Positions 11,901 through 26,900 of a stretch of DNA of 64,000 bases are shown one piece after another. The position numbers and the translations under genes were made by a program. The notes under the pieces were generated by a model, which saw only the letters and a program-made list of their open reading frames with translations, was not told the DNA's origin and did no database searches. The number at the start of each line of letters is the position of its first letter. The first letter of the stretch is position 1. Origin of the DNA: Heterocephalus glaber (taxonomy: Eukaryota; Chordata; Mammalia; Rodentia; Bathyergidae); assembly GCF_000247695.1 (NCBI RefSeq), contig NW_004624801.1:3411206-3475205 (forward strand). Reading direction: 5' to 3'.

Positions 11901-14900
11901 GTGACTGCACAGGCAGGCAGAATGGCTGCGGATCCCCAGGGACAAGAGATCTAGGGATGCCAGCAGCCACCACCAGCCAAGTGACAGTCACAGGGGTGGA
12001 TGCGCCGCACTCCTGACACAGTGGCCTTGTAACCCAGCGAGTGGTGGCGGGGCTGGTAATTTGTGTTTGGAACCAGGTGTTGGAAGAGGCCCCATGCCCT
12101 GTCTCCTAGTCTGTCCCCTTCAGCCCACGGTTGCTCCTGGGAGGCAAGACATTTCTCCACCACCTCTATGTCCTAAGAGTGAGCTCAGAATGTGAATGCT
12201 GAGGTACAGTGTGGCCAGTGGTAGAGCACTTGCTTAGCATTCGCAAGGACATGGGTTCCACAATACCCAGCCCCCACCCCCACCCCACCCCCCCGGACCA
12301 AAAAAAAAGAAGAAAGAAAAAGGAAATGCACTTTGAGGAGCAGTCAGCATCTGCCCCTCCCTATGCATCTGTTGGTCGTGCTTCCCCTTGGGAAGACATG
12401 GACACTAGGCTTCTGGCTGTCCAGGGCAGAAGCACAGAGGAAAGCAGGGTGGTCAAGTCAATGTCTTGTCTTCCCCTACACATCCCATAGCTGCAGAATC
12501 ATGGAGCTGTCTTCCTGGAGTCCCCTGAAACCCTTAGGGGCTTAGGTTGGTGGCTATTTACCAACAGGTATGCAAGCAATTCAACTTTCTTTTTTTGTAG
12601 TACTGGGGATTGAACCCAGGGTCTTTGCACTGAGCTACATCTCCAACCCTTTTTATTTAGAGACAAGGTCTCACTAAGTCACAAAGTTGCCCAGGCTGGG
12701 CTTAAACTTGCGATCCTCCTGTCTCAGCCTCCCAGAGTACTGGACGTGGGCCATTACAAATGGCTCAATTTAACATTTTAACAATGAGTACTGAACATAG
12801 CAGAAAAGAGGGTGACCTGTGTCTTTCTATGCTGAGGCCTTGGTGTCTCCCAGCCTCTTCCATCTCTGAGATGTGCTCTGGCGATAGCCTCCTGGAACGT
12901 GGACTAGCTATGGTGGCCCTGACACCAAGTATATGGTTCTCAAGAGCAAGTGTGGGGAGAACCAACCCAAACCATCCTGGTGCTTCTTCCAGAGGCAGTG
13001 GTGAGCCAGACCTGCCAGTGCCAGCTCATTTCCCTCAGTGTCCTCCTCCAAGCAGCCCTGGGCTAGAAAGTCCCACCTGTCCCTTGTGAAGGAAGGGCTG
13101 CCAGGGACCCTGCAGCCACAGGGTCACTAGGGGCAGGGGGTGAGTTCAGGGTAGGGCCAGGTGCCAAGCCACAGCCATGTGCTACCTTTCAAATGAGCAT
13201 CTCCTGCACAGCAGCTCTCTGAGGAGGAGGACAAGGGTGCCAGGGACATATGCTGGGGGTCTTGCATGGGTCTGGCTCTGAAACCTGGGGGCTGGTGTCT
13301 CAGGCTTGTACCTGCTGCCTGTTGGACCTGAGCCACCTCATGTAACCTCTCTGAGCCTCAGTTTCCTCATCTGTACACAAAGATGACACTAATCCTGTCT
13401 CAGAGGATTGTCACTGTAACTTCTGAGGCCCAATGGACCCTGAGTGAAATGGACCCTGAGTGAAGCCCCAGGGGGACAGGGTACCAACATCAGGGTGACT
13501 CATTGAATGTGTGACGTTGGGTGTTGGTGACAAAGGAATAATAACTTGATAATTATGAATCGCTGTTCTGCTGAGAGATGTGGCACGGCCTATAGTTCCA
13601 GCATTTGGGAGGCTGAAGCAGGAGGATCACGTGAGCCCAGGAGTTAAAGGCTAGCCTGAGAAATATAATGAGACCCTGTCTCCAAGCAACAGTAACCACA
13701 GGATTGTTTCTCTGTCCCAGAAAACCTGTACTTGGTCTTGAGTCATTTTTGGCTGGTCAGCTTCATGGCCTTTCCTTCTTTTAATAACTATGTACAGAGA
13801 GCCCAGGTCCCAGGCACTGCTGGAGACTCTCCAGGACCTTCAATAGTGTCCAACAGGCAGTGCAGCCATGATCAAAACTGCCCCTCACTCCTGCCGCCTT
13901 GAAACTAAGCTTTTGGAGCAAATAAACCTAATCCAACCCTACTGAGTCCCCGCTCAAATCTTGAACTGTCCCCAGCTCTGTGGGCAGGCCTCTGGAGACT
14001 GGCCTGGGCCAAGCGATCCTAAGAGGATGAGCATTCTGCTGTGACAAGTATCTTCCGGAGCCCGGAGCCTTCTCTTTCTAGGCTAGTGCTCCTGGGGAGT
14101 GATTGGTCCCAGGTTGCTATGGGAACAGTGTGCAAGTGATAGGCTTGCTGTGCACAAACCAGACCACGTGCTGAGCAGGAAGATTCCAGATTCCAGGCAC
14201 TCTCTGCCCACCCTAGGGGTAACTTCTCAGCCAGAAGGTCTTGAACACAAGGACTCTTCTCCCAGCAACTTCTGTAGTCAAGGCCACATGGTCCTGTCAT
14301 CGGGCTACTCTGTATCCTGGCAGGCTCCTCCAGATTGATGCAGGCGAGGTGACACAACACTCTTGGCAATATCTTCTGCACTCAGAGAGCCCGCTCCCTA
14401 AAGGTCAGCGCCTGGCCCATGAGGGTGGACTAATAACAGAAGGTCCAGGGCCACCAAATAGAGCCACACAGGAAGTCCCTCCTACTGGTTGCCGAAAGGA
14501 GACCAGAGCTGCAACTCCAGGCCAGAGGAATCCCTTTATCTTTCTCAAGTCTACGATGAATGGGTCTAGAATCTAAATGCTGGTTGCATCTTTGGGGATT
14601 TCAGGGGAAGGACCCAGGCCTTTATGACCTACCTGGATAAGTCCCCAGGATCTATGGTATGTGGCTGCTCAGCTTTAAATACTCAAAAAAAGGTCACATG
14701 AGCTCAGAGTAGCTTTGTCCCGCATGGAGTCCCTGAGTAATCCAGGCTAAGCTGGGGTCTCTGTCCCTGCAGCTGGGATGTGGAGGTAGGTAGAGTCGTC
14801 TTAGTTCTGCAGAGCCCATCACTAACCCCACAGCTGAACAAAACAGCAGTGAGTGAGAGGCCCTGGTCAGTGGGCTACAACCGGATCCCAGGCTTCCTGT

Positions 14901-17900
14901 CATCGGCTACCCGGCCCAGAGCCCTGCTCCCTGCTGGCACCTCTTCCTTCTCTCCTTCTCCCAGGACTTGGCAGAGAGGTCTAGGCATGGGATGCAATGG
15001 TCTTATGTCCCCTTCTTAGGGAAACACGAGGCTTGGTGCAGGCTGGGCTGGTAGGAGCGGGAGGCCGAAACATCACATGGCTAGAATGTACTCAGCCCAG
15101 GCCCTCACAGCCAGAGACAGTGCCACTGCCTGACTCAGTGGCAGCTCTAAAGCTCCGTCTTCCAGAGGCACTGTCCCCCTCTTCACAGAAAAGCCAACAT
15201 TTCTAGAATGATTGCTGCGTGCCTGCACCGGGGCTGAGCTCTTCTGTGCCTAACCTCAGAGAATTCTCCCCACAGCCCTGTGAAAGAGTCTGTGACCACC
15301 ACTGCCTGTTCTACCTACAGGTGGGGAAACTGAGGCTCAGAGAGGTTCCCTTGTATACACACACAAGTGGTCCCAGCTTAGAGGCAGCAGAGCTAGTACC
15401 CAAACGCAGGTCCAAAGTTGTGAAGCATAACACCTTGGTGAGTCTACACTGCTTCCCATCCTCAGCGCCCTTGGCCTTCTGAGTCTGGAGCTCCTCTGGG
15501 CCCTGAGTAGCTGAGCTGAGCAGTTCTCCAGGGCTCAGTGTAGGTCCTCTCTGTCTCTGCTTGCCTTCTGCATGCTCCTTTGAGGCTACTGAGAAACCAG
15601 GCAGGGAGCGACTCTGGCAGGCTTAAGGGACCATGCTTTGGGGGACTTCATGTGATCCAGACCCCATTAGCCCTGGAGGTGAAGTTTGAGAACTTGGAGG
15701 GTGGCAGCTAGGTAGTATCTTGAAATGACTTCTGGGTAGTATCTTGGGCCCCCTTAGTCTAGACAGGGAAGGAAAGAAGGAAGAAGGGAAGCAGGAAGGC
15801 AGGCTGACAGGCAGGCAGGCAGGAAGAAAGGCTCTGTGACGGGGCACTTGTAGGCCCGCTCGCCAGAGCTGTCTCCCTTTGTTGTCTGCTCCACAGGGTG
15901 CTGCTCCTCTGCCTGTCCAGGCCCTTTTGCCCCTCACCTGAGAGTCTGAGATTTCCGAGGGCTTCTCAGTCAGACTGCTGCTTTCGGCCGGGATGAGGTC
16001 GTTATACTTGGTGACATCCTCATCAGAGTAGTGGAGGCTTCCAGGGCTGGGCCTCGGAGGAGACCTGCAGAGAGCGGGCCAGTGGGGCTGAGAGGGGACC
16101 TCACATGGGGCTGCCTCGCCCAGCCAGGGAGAGGACAGTGGGGCTGGAGGAACAGGGGGCGCAGGGCCCCTCCATTTAGGGTTCCTCCTCCTTCTTGTGC
16201 CACGTTCCATAGGCCTGGGGCTGCAGGGAAGATCATCACTGTGGCCAGCGTCAGGCCTCTGGAGTCAGGTTAGTTTGGTATGAACAAGATTTCTGTGTAT
16301 CCCAGGGGTGGAGGGGTTACATGGGCCTCAGTGTGTATGTACTGTGGGCTGGAAAGGCGGGGAGGGCCAGGGGAAGGTGAAGCCATGGGTGAAATGCTCC
16401 CTTTTTCCGTGCGGCAGGCCCTGGAGCCAGCCTGGCGGGACTGCTGCGGCCATGCTGGGCCTACTGGGCCTGCCACCCGGCCTCAAACAGCCCTTTCTCT
16501 GGCAGGCTGGGTTTGGCGAGGGATGTGAGCCCGTGAGCCCCTCCCCTTGCTCTCCCTGTGCTCACACGGTTTCCACCCTCCAAGGCAGAGACAGAGAGAA
16601 GCTTTGTGAGCTCCTGAAAGAGGCTGGCTCCCCTCCTGCCTGCCTCCGACGGGCCTGGAATGTCAACAGGGCTGAGGGAGAGACAGGAGCCCTACTGGCT
16701 GCAGCCCCTAACCTCTCTTGAACTCCCAGGAGCATAAAGCTGTCACATCTCATCAGCGGAGGGTCCGATGGGACCCCGCACCAGCCTACCTCTGTGTTCA
16801 CAGGGAGCAGGCCCTAGGCGGGGCTGGGCTTAGAGAGAAGTCAGGAGAAACAGAAGCTGGGCGGACAGCACCAGCCTCCAACTCTCCTTGCTGGCAGCTT
16901 TCAGAGGCTGCAGGCGGTGGTAGGAGAGTGTCCCTAACAGGTATAAATAGGACCCGGGGAGAGGGTTTCCCCACTGCCCTAGATGGGAGGGCCTAAGCAA
17001 TCGCGAGGGAGTTCCTGGGACCTCGCACTGAGGCATAGGTGCCAGTGTGCCTTGCCTGGGCCCAGCTCAGCTCTGGGCCACGTGACCGGCCGCAGACCTA
17101 TGACTGCACCAGCTGGTTCCAAATAGCCCCAGGTTGGCTCGAGAATTTTTCCAAGTTATTGGGATTGGGCTGCTGTTGGCAGAGATCCTAGTACCCACCT
17201 CCCTGTGAATTTCTGGTGCGTCCTGAGTATGGTCAGGTGTGGGGGGCCACCAGTGCCAGCCCCTGGGCCCTGCCATGCCTTTCTGCTGATCGTCCCCAGT
17301 CCTGGAGCTTAAATGGTGCTCCCAGGACAGGGAAGGCCAAGTGGGCCCTGCCTGCTCTGCGGCCCTCGCCCAGATCCTCCTCGAGCTGTCACTGCTGGAC
17401 CCCGAGGCCTGGCCCCTCACCCCCATCCTCTGGCCCATGCAGAAGGCTCCTACCTGGTGTACAGGCCATTCTTCCGGCAGAAGGAGTTCTTGACCGACAG
17501 CCTCCGGTTGTTAAGTTCCAGGGCTGGGAAACTGCTTTCATCCAAGCTCATCATCTCCCCATGACCTAGGCCTCCGGACTTGGCACTGCTCCCTGGGGGG
17601 AAAACTGACACCCTTTCGACCTCAGGGCCTCCCCCGTCCCACCCCATTCTCTCCCTTAGCTGGGCCACCCCCATTCCTTTTGTTAGAGTTGAGACTAAAA
17701 TAAGACACTGGGATCATGTGTAGAAACCCGATGCTGCCCCTGCTGGGCAGGTACATCGCTAGGAGAGCAACCTGCCCACCCTCCATCCTGGCCCTAGGGA
17801 GACCTGCGAAAGTCAAGTCCAGCCAGAGGGCCAAGTGCCGGCTTACTCACCGGAGTCTGTCTTCTTGGCGTACTTTTTGCTCTGCCCCCGGATGATGAGC

Positions 17901-20900
17901 ACAAAGACCAGAAGCAGGATGAAGATGAGGCCCACGAGGGCAATGACCACCAGGAACCACCACTCCTCGTAGAAGGGGTTGGCTTTCTGGGCTGAACACG
18001 GACGCAGGTGTCAGGGCCAGGGTGCTCAGTCCCTCCCGCCTCCAAACCTCCTGCTCCAGCTGGGCCCTACCCTTTGCTTGTGCAGTTTATGGCACGCAGG
18101 ATCTGTGCCCTCTGAAAGATGTGAACTCATGCCAGGGTTCAAAGGGCAGTTTCACCTGAAGGGCCAGCTCCGATCTATTGGCAAAAGCCTGCTTAGAGGA
18201 CTCTCTTTGGTTTTTTGTTTCATTTTGTTGGAGACAGGGTCTTGCTATGTACTCCAGGCTGGCCTTGAAGCCAGTGATCCTCCAGCCTCGGCCTTTCAAG
18301 CGCTAGGATTACAGGCCTATGCCACCTCATCTATCTAGCAAGGAAAGGTTCTGAGGTTGCTTTTGGACTCATTGAAAAAGAATACTAGGATTGATTTGTT
18401 ATGTCTGCCAGGGACATGGGGACAGCAGCAGCATGCTAGCTACCTCCCTCCCCCTTGCCTAGAGGAGGCCTTGATAAACAGACCCAAATCTGTGTGGGGA
18501 GAGGTGCTTTCTCGCCCCATGGAGGCCTGGGTGAGCTTTCCCCAAGGCTCAGTTTGCACTGGTTTTTTTTCTCCTGCAAGCAGAAAGCAGGGGGGATGGG
18601 AAGGGCAGGGCCAGGGGGTCTTAGAAGGCCTCTGCCAGGGAGGGATCCTCTTCCTGAAAAGCCCCCAGTACTGTGCTTTCTGTACCCACCAATACTAACT
18701 ACACTGCTGCCAAGGAGGGGGTGGCCCTTGGATTTTAGTCTTAGACAATTTCTTTCTGGGCAAAGGAGCAATGTATGTGGGTGGAGAGAGGGGACAGGGT
18801 CCCTGGTGCTCATTCAGCTGGTAGAAATTCTGAGTTGTATTTCTGCCTTGGGGAAAGGAGCCTGAGTGTTTAAAGTGGGTAGTGATTAGATTTGAGTCAT
18901 GGGTGTAGACACAAGAGTCCTTTGTGACTCTAAGACATGCTCGACGGGAAGAATGAGGAGAGGAGGAAGGGGGCAGAGGGGTGGGGAGCAAGCCCACCTG
19001 ACCTCTGTGCACTTAGGTCTAAGAGGCCAGCCTCTCCCCCACAGGATACTGACCCTGTTGGTTCTGGGGGTCTTATGAGTTGGTACCTTTGAACCAGCTG
19101 GGTGGTGAGCTCATGGACACTCTCCTTGTGGGTTCACTGTTCTGCCTCTACCCAGGCTGTCAGGGTCCTGGTAAAGAAACCCCAAAGCTCCAAGGCCCTC
19201 AGCTTCCTCTGGACTTAGGAGCTGATGCCGGTCTTGGCCCAGAGCTACCTGCTTTGTGGAACTGAGAGGACCGTCCATTTTGGGGGCTGCCCCACTGTTC
19301 CTGTGCCCTGGTGACTCTCCTCTTCTCCTACCACCTGGCATTTGTCACCAGGCTCATCCATGGGGCTCCCCCACTCCTCACCCCACAAGCCATACCTGGC
19401 ACAGACTGGGAGGGGCTGCTGGGGGTGCCAAAGCCGTAATCATTGACTGCGATGACCCGAAAGTCATAGCTCACGCCCGGCTTCAGGATGTCCATGCTGA
19501 AGGTGTAGGAGCTCACCTCCTTGGGGATGTCTTTGATGAGGATGTCCCAGAGCCCCTCGTCTGCAAAGGCACAGAGGGGAGGCAGCTGTGAGGTGAGGGG
19601 GAGCCCCTAATCCCATCTGTCACTCCCAGAGGCCAAGCCTGTTTGCCTGCATGGCTTAAGACTCTGTCGAGTGTTCAGCACTTAGGCTGAGCTCATAGAT
19701 TCTCCTTCCCATGGCCTGCACTGATGGGGTCACCCAGTGGCTGGTGAGTCCCCCAGGCCAGGGGTCCAGAGGCCCCTAACTTCTACCAGCACCCACCACA
19801 CAGCACCTCTGGCTTCACCCACTCGGACCTATTCTTCCCGTTGGCTCCTGAGCTCCTTCCAAAAAGAGCTGCGTGCCAGAAGCGTGGCTCCCCAGCTCCA
19901 GCACGAGCTTCCCTGGGCTGATGGGCTTCACTGTCTTCCACACCACATGTTTTTGCAGGTCCGGCTCGTAAGTCAGAACGCAACCGGAGGTGCCACCACT
20001 GTGCTATGGTCACTTCTGAATTTTACACCAGGAGTGTCAGGACCAGCTGACGGCTGCCTGTCCCCATCAAGGGGGACCTTGTCAATTTGAGGAAGGCTGT
20101 AGGGGCCCACCTGAATCCAGAGCTGTCCTCACACAAGGCCCCAAGTTCACGAGCTGGAGCCTCATTTGGGTCTTACATTCTTTTGAGCATAGGTCTCCGA
20201 CACCTCCTCTTTGTCCTTAATGTTTCTCTGCCTTTCTCTCCTGCTAGGCTGTGAAAGGGCTCAAGGGATCATGCCTAGTTTGTCTCTGTACAAATGAGCA
20301 TCGAGCACAGGCACCTTCCAAGTGTTTGCTGAATGAATGAATGAATGGATGGAGACCTTTCCTCTGTCCTTTCTATAGCACCATGTGTCGAATTTCAGTG
20401 CTTCGAGCCTTGAAATGCACTGGGTGGGGATCCACGTCCCTCACGTGGCTTTCAGTGCTCACTGTCATGAGGGTACAATAATCACAGGGCAGGGGACACT
20501 AATTTCCTTGTCATGCACCCTGGATCTATCTCCTTTACTTCTCATGTTTACAGTAATTGTGAGGGGGAGGAACTCCTGTCCCCATTTTTACCCATGAGAA
20601 AGTCAAGACTCAGAGAGGGCTTAACTCATCTTTCCAAGGTATGTTTCTGCCCGGAGCCATCTGACTCTTGCCACTGAACTTCATCTGAGTAACCAGGACA
20701 GTGCTGCGTGCAATCAGCTGTGAACTGGTGTTTGCTGACAGGCTCAGCTCATGCAGGACCATGCTGCCGCCTTCCAGAAGCTGAGGCCTCCTGCTTGCTG
20801 TTCTCCTGGGATTTTCTTTTTCTTTTTTTTGGTACCGGGGATCGAACTCAGGACCTGGGGCTTGTCCTGCCTGCTGTTTATCACCCCTCCATCTACCGCA

Positions 20901-23900
20901 CAGAGACAAACTGGGAGCCCAGGCAATGAGGCCAGGCCAGAAGCCCCTGAGATGTCCTGCTGAGATGTCCCTGGCCTTGAGCCCTGGGAGCCAGCTGACA
21001 TGCAGGGCCAGCTTCAGGGGCCTGTAAATCCCAGAGTGAATCCCTCGCTGGGTCTGTGGAGCCTGGTAGCTCTCTGGCTTGTAGGAATCGGGCATGTTTA
21101 GCTTATTCTGGGCAGCATGAAGCATAAACAACACAGGGGCAGTGTTCAACAGGGCCACTGTGTCCTGGGGGGCGCTGTAAGCATGGAGGGAGCAGGAAGA
21201 AGGGGCAAGGGGCACGGGGGAAAGGAGACCCCTCTCCCAGAACAGGAGCCCGCCCTCCAACCGTTTCAGAGGAAGGCACAGCATTCCCTGCCCCTGCCCC
21301 CTCCTCATGGCCCCTGGCCCTTCCTGGGTCTGGGTGACCTTGGCCCTGCCAGCTCTCTGCACAGCTCAGGCCAGGCCCTGCTCCCAGTGCTGCCTTTTCC
21401 CTTCCTTTTATGCTCAGTCCTGGAGTCCACCTGTGTGGACCAAGTCACGGTCTCCAAACTTGGAATACCAGAGGCTCATGCTGGGCCTCCCAGCAAACAC
21501 TGGAAAATCAACAGGCCCAAGGCCTGTTCCAACATTCCACAGCCTGCCTGTGAGTCAGCCAACTTGGGTGGAAGAAAGAGGCGCAGGCTCTGGTTGGGAG
21601 AAACATTCAGGGGTCTCCTGGCCAACTCGGCAGCCGGCACTGGAGGGCCAGGGAGGGACCATCTGGAGTGGGGACAGAGCCAGGACCATGAGCAACACGG
21701 TGGATCTGAGCTGCGAGAGGCACTAGCTATTTGCAAATGCAATTATTAGCAGAAGACTACGGCAATCATGGCAGTTTCCAGAAGCTCCTAGAATTAGTCA
21801 CCCTTTGCTATTGGTGTGATTAGCACCTGGCTACTCAGGGTATGAACAGTTTGTCACAGGGATGTTTCAATATGCCCTGTTAGGAGAATTAGCTACTGAT
21901 ATGCTTCACTACATCTCATTATGATTATTATTTGTTATTGGGGTCATAGTGACCAAGTCTTGTTTTTCTTTTTTCAACTTCAATCACCTAATCACAGAAC
22001 CATGGAACACAAAGAAGCCTGCAGCCCTTGGCTTGACTCCGGCACCTCTGATTAACTGGGAAACCTAGCAACAGGGGAGCTGGGGCTCCTTCAGGTAAAC
22101 GGAGCCCAGGAAGCAGGTGTCAGGATGCCTGAAACAAGATCGAAGAGCAGCCCCCTCCGGCGACTTATCAGTCGCTCATTGCCTGATGGCTTTGAAAGTT
22201 CTTGTGATTCGATTGCAGGCTTGATAGGAGAGGTTGGTACAATTACAGAACTGTGAGCGCTGCAAAGGCAGGGATGGAGCTGGAAGAGGCAGCTTAGTTA
22301 TGCGGCCCACGGCGGCCGGGTCGAGCAGAGGACATGGGTGTTTAACCAGTGAGAGCCAAGCCTCTCGTCTCTGGCTTCTCGAAGGATCCTCCACCCAAGC
22401 TGGTGCTGAGAGCCGCTCTGTTCTCTTGGGGCCTCTTGGCACCTCTTGGCTGTTCCTTAAGCAAGAGTCCAGCTCAGCGGACACGCCTCCAGTTTCCCAC
22501 TCCCCAACAGGGCTGCCTCTAGCTCCACCTTGGCAGCAAGAGTCCCTTCTCTGGGGCCCTGAGTGCAGGGACTCAGAAAGGGGGCAGGGGCGCACCTGAA
22601 GGCCGGGCCTCTATGACGTAGCGGGTGATGGGCCCTTTGCCAGGGTCTCCGCTGGACCAGTGGATGGCGATGGCAGAGCTGTACCGCACGATGATTGGCA
22701 CCCCCGGCGGTCCTGGCGCGCCTGCGAACACCACACACAGTGGGCCAGGGGAAGCAGGAACCCAGAATGGCCACCCAGCCTGCCAAACGGTGCTCAAGGA
22801 TGGGGACTGGGTGACAAAACCAATTTAGGCCAAAGAGCCTCCAGGACCCCCTGCAAGTGCTGGGGTCTGAGAAGCCTGAAAGTTGCCTAACATCTCCAGG
22901 CGATGGTGACAGATAGTGATGACCAGCCTATCTCCTGCTGGAACTCTCCCCACACCGACTCCACTTGCTGTTAGGTTAGGGGAGGAGAGCGGAGGCTCTA
23001 AGAAGCCTTGGTGGTGAGAGGAGGAAGGAGAGGGAGGGAAGGAGGGAGCGGGATGGCAGAGGGGGAAGGGATGGGGGAGAGGGAGGAGGAACTGGCTGCT
23101 TGCTGGTTCTCCTATGTTCAGCTAGCAGCCTGGGATGTTAGCCAGGCAGGGAGCTACAGTAGGAGACAGGAGGTTGCTTCTGTAGACAGAGCAGGGAGCC
23201 AGGTATCTGTCTACAGAGGGCCCGAGGCGCCTTCCCTGCAGAACACCCTGCCAAAGCAAGCCTGGTGCCTGTCCTCTGGCTCCCACCATCCCTGGGCCTC
23301 CACCTGGTGTGCTATCACCCACCACGCCTGCTTTCCCCTGGACACGGAGCTCAGCATCCCCAGAGCCTAGCCCGAAGAAGGTTCTTCCCGTGTGCCTTTG
23401 GGACTAGGGAACAAGCCAGTGCATGAGTGAGCGGCTAGTCCTTGGGGATGCCTGCTGGGGAACGAGCTGGCAAGAGAGTCCATCACTGCACCGAAGCTCC
23501 TCTGGACCCTGCAGAGCTGGTCAGCTGGGACAGGGGGCAGGGACTCGTCACACAGCTGGGCAGCCCACCCTCGGGCCCTGCATCTAGGCCTGACCCTGTG
23601 ACCCTGTGACCCTGCGACCCTGCATTTCTTTCTTTCCTTTCTTCCTTCCATCCCCAGGAGCATTCTGGCTGCAACCCCAGGGAGGGGCTGTGGCCTGAAA
23701 GAGGGGGCTGGGACCGGGGTTCTTGCTCTGCACAGGACAGTGCTCAGAGCTGAGGGAGGGGCTCAGCATCCACCTGTTTGGAGGGGCAGGGATGCCTGAC
23801 TCTGTGTTCTCCCCTGCAGGCCCCTCCTCAGCCACAGCGTCAGGGTGAGGTTGGTGCTTTCTGAGTGCCCTGCAGCCCTCCTTCAGCTTCCTGCCCTCCC

Positions 23901-26900
23901 TGAGCCTGGAATACTTTAAGCCTTAAGTTGGAACAGTACGTCCCCCAGCCCGCCCTCTCCTGACCCCAAGCCTCCCCATGGCCCTCCTTCAGCCTGCCAG
24001 CTCTCTTGCTGCTTTTGTTTCCCAGGGAAGTCTCAGGTGAGAGGCAGTGGGGCAGGGTGGGGCTGGGCAGGGGAAGGGCAGAGCTGGCCAGTTCCTGGCA
24101 GGCTGTCTTTGTGCCCTGTGGCTCTGTTCTCAGGGTGGCTGGGATCAGGTGAGTTTCTTTGTAGAACAAGAACGGGGAAAAGAAACTGGCCAGGAAGGGA
24201 AAGCTAGGAGTGGCCAGGCACCCACAAACCCACTGGCAGGTGGGAGGCAAGGAGTCTACTGCTCTCCAGGCCCCTTCCCCTGCCAGAGCCTGGCCAGCCC
24301 AGCCTCCTGCAGACAGGAGCCTTTGTCCACTCCTGGCTGCTGGGGCAGGTGGGGAAGAAGGTGGCCTTGCAGGGCACTTTTGAGATGGGCTGAGCACTTT
24401 TTCCTGGGAGACGGCTTTTGTGTTTGGGATGAGACAGCCTGTACCTGTGGCAGGGACTCTGGAGGCTACATCTTGACTGCCACATGTGCCTGGGGTGGTG
24501 CAGGAGGGAGGGCTTCAAGGGTGGGTGTTCACTGAGACATGAGCCAATGTAAAATGACATTCTGCCTGTAAGGGGGCTGCAGAGGAGGGACAGGAGTGGG
24601 CACTGGGGGCGGCGAGGGGGCCCTGACTGTGACAGAGTTGACCGCACCATCCAAAAGCACCACTGAAGCCTTTCTGAAGGTGCCAGGGTCCTTGGGATCA
24701 GGGCAGGCTGCTGGACCAGGGTCTGCCAGCGAGCCAGGGTCTCTGAGCATCCACCCAAGAGCCAAGGGTGACTCTTCTGTACCCTGCTCTGAGAGCAAAG
24801 ACAAAGGGGAGAAGGCTCTGGCCGGGAAGAAGTGGGGTTCTACCAATTGCCTCCTTCCTGGATGGAGGGGATGGGGGCTGGCACCACTGTGGGGAGGGAG
24901 AGAAAGGAGGGAGGTTGGGGCTTGGATTGAGCGCTTGCCCAGCATATGCAAGGCCCTGGGTTCCATGTGGGCCAGGCTATGTGTGCTGGGCTGAGTGGTG
25001 AGAGGAGGGCGTGGCCTTGTGGCCTGAGGATCCCACTGACCAAGTGCAGACTGTGGAGCAGGGCGAGGGTGCTGGGGATGGGGAGAGAGCAAGCGTCAGG
25101 GTGTCCGCTCTGTCTCCAGAGACGGCACAGCTCTTGATACCCGGGGCCTCCTCTGGCATGGGGGCTGCAGGACTTGGTACAGCAATGCCTTGCTCGCCTA
25201 CCTTCTCCAGGGCCTGTGGTGACATTGGCTTCGATCTCTGGCCCATAGGTGAAGGTCTTGGCTTTGATGCGGAACCTGTAGGTCATGCCCTCGGCCAGGT
25301 CCTTCACCTTTAGCCATAGGGGGCTGTTCCCCTTCACGTCCACTGTCACAATCTTGCTGACCCCTGGGGAGAAATGTAGTGAGCAGGGGCTCTGAGGCCA
25401 CTGGAGGCCATGGGTGAGGGGAAACAGCAGTGGCCTGAGGTCCCGGACGAGGGCCAGGGGCTTCACCTAGCTCCCAAGGCCATGTTTCCCATGCTGTTTC
25501 ACGGTTCTGCAAGGTGTTCACAGGAAGAGGGCTCCGTGGCTGAAGAAGTTTGCGAAATGCTGTGTCCTGCCTGTTTCCTGAAGACCCACAGGGTCCTTTG
25601 ACTCCTGGAGGAAGAAGCACTCACCATCCTACTGTGCACACTACTGTACCCACATCCATTTCCCCCATTTGGTTCCCTTGTGTGATGTCCTGCAGAACTC
25701 TAATTCTAGGCAAATCTTTTGGGAAGTACTTCCGTAAAGATGCCTCAAGTCTGGGGCTGGAGGGGATGCTGGTGACCAGCTCCAGCTTTTACTTTGGCCC
25801 CCAAACTCTGCCCAGCCTCTGGGCTCCTCTTTCCTCTGCTGCCAGTGAGGGCTCAGCTCCCAGGGCACCATCACCTGTTCTGCCTGGGTTTTTAGGGTAG
25901 AAATGAGAGCACTTCGTGGCCCAAATCATGGCAACTAGAGGGCAGGCCCCTGAGACTTTCTGGAGGGTGGAGTATGTGCTCTGTGCCTCACAAACCCAGT
26001 CTCTGGCCACCAGCCTCCCCAGGGGCTGGGACTGGGTTTCATTCCCATGCTTGGGTCCACACTGGTGCGGGCCCTGGGTTTCTCCGGGCCCTTTCCTTAG
26101 CCTGCTGTTAGTTCTCCTACTGAGCCAGGGTATCAAGAGCATCTCAGACAGGGATGCTGAAGTTCAAATTCAAAGACAGAGCACCTGGAACAGGGTAGGC
26201 ACCCAATCTACTATTGGACAAATGAATGGTAGAATGAGGATGGAGCGATGGGAGCTGGGGGATGAAATGACCCCCAAGGACTGGGAGTCAGGGCCCTTGG
26301 TGCCTGGTGCTTGACACTGCTGAACAACCCTCATCTGCATGGGCTTCAGAGCAGCTGGTCTGCACCCAGGGCTGAGGCATGAGCTGGGGCAGCACCTGCT
26401 GGTAAGATGGGCATTATCCACACTTATTATCTGGGTATTACAAGGAGGATGGCAGTCTCTAGGGGCGTTTGCAATCCTGCTGGACCAAGGAGCTGGGAGG
26501 CAAAGTGCTCACATTTTTCCAGGTGGAGACCATTGTGGCGAGAGCTCACCCAGCCCCCCTGCACCCTGTCTTCAAGCTCTCTGTCCTGGCCCCATTTCTG
26601 ATCCTGCACCTGACTAGATCCCTTCCTGGGTGTCCTAACACCCGGCTCCACTTTGCAGGATGGGCTGCTAGCACTCAGGTGGTGGCAGGAAAAACTGAAG
26701 GCCATTGTTCCCTCTGCTGACCCAGAACTGCTGGCTGTGGTGACATTCCGGTGCTCTGCCCCTTGTTCTTGTGACCACACTTCCTGGCACTAGGGCACCC
26801 TGGTAGGGCAGTCACACAACAGCATCTTGCTGGAAACAGACCCAGGCAGTAAGTAGTCCAGCCTCCTTCCTGTCTCTAAGTCCCCTGTCCTCTTAAGATG

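Larger units (their letters stand above)
5984..15937 (-). other. SDK2: SDK2 intron between last two coding exons
   Basis: A 9.95-kb intron. It holds a Tigger-type element with a nested ID (6221-6612), an L1 remnant (6655-7010), a C-rich tract (7351-7371), MIRs near 10260-10350, 13310-13420 and 15190-15480, an L2/(TGAA)n end (10960-11081), SINEs (12199, 12592, 13566) and an AG-rich tract (15765-15835). Stretches 7380-10250 and 13700-15190 show nothing recognisable. Confidence 0.8.
19561..22595 (-). other. SDK2: SDK2 intron (3.0 kb)
   Basis: Holds an L2/MIR end (20230-20355), a MIR (20480-20640) and a truncated ID (20815-20880). A 250-codon minus-strand open frame across 20610-21362 has no family signature and crosses repeats, so it is not annotated. 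Confidence 0.7.

Noticed and set aside
20610..21362. 250-codon minus-strand open frame
   Set aside because: Crosses an ID SINE and shows no domain or conserved composition.
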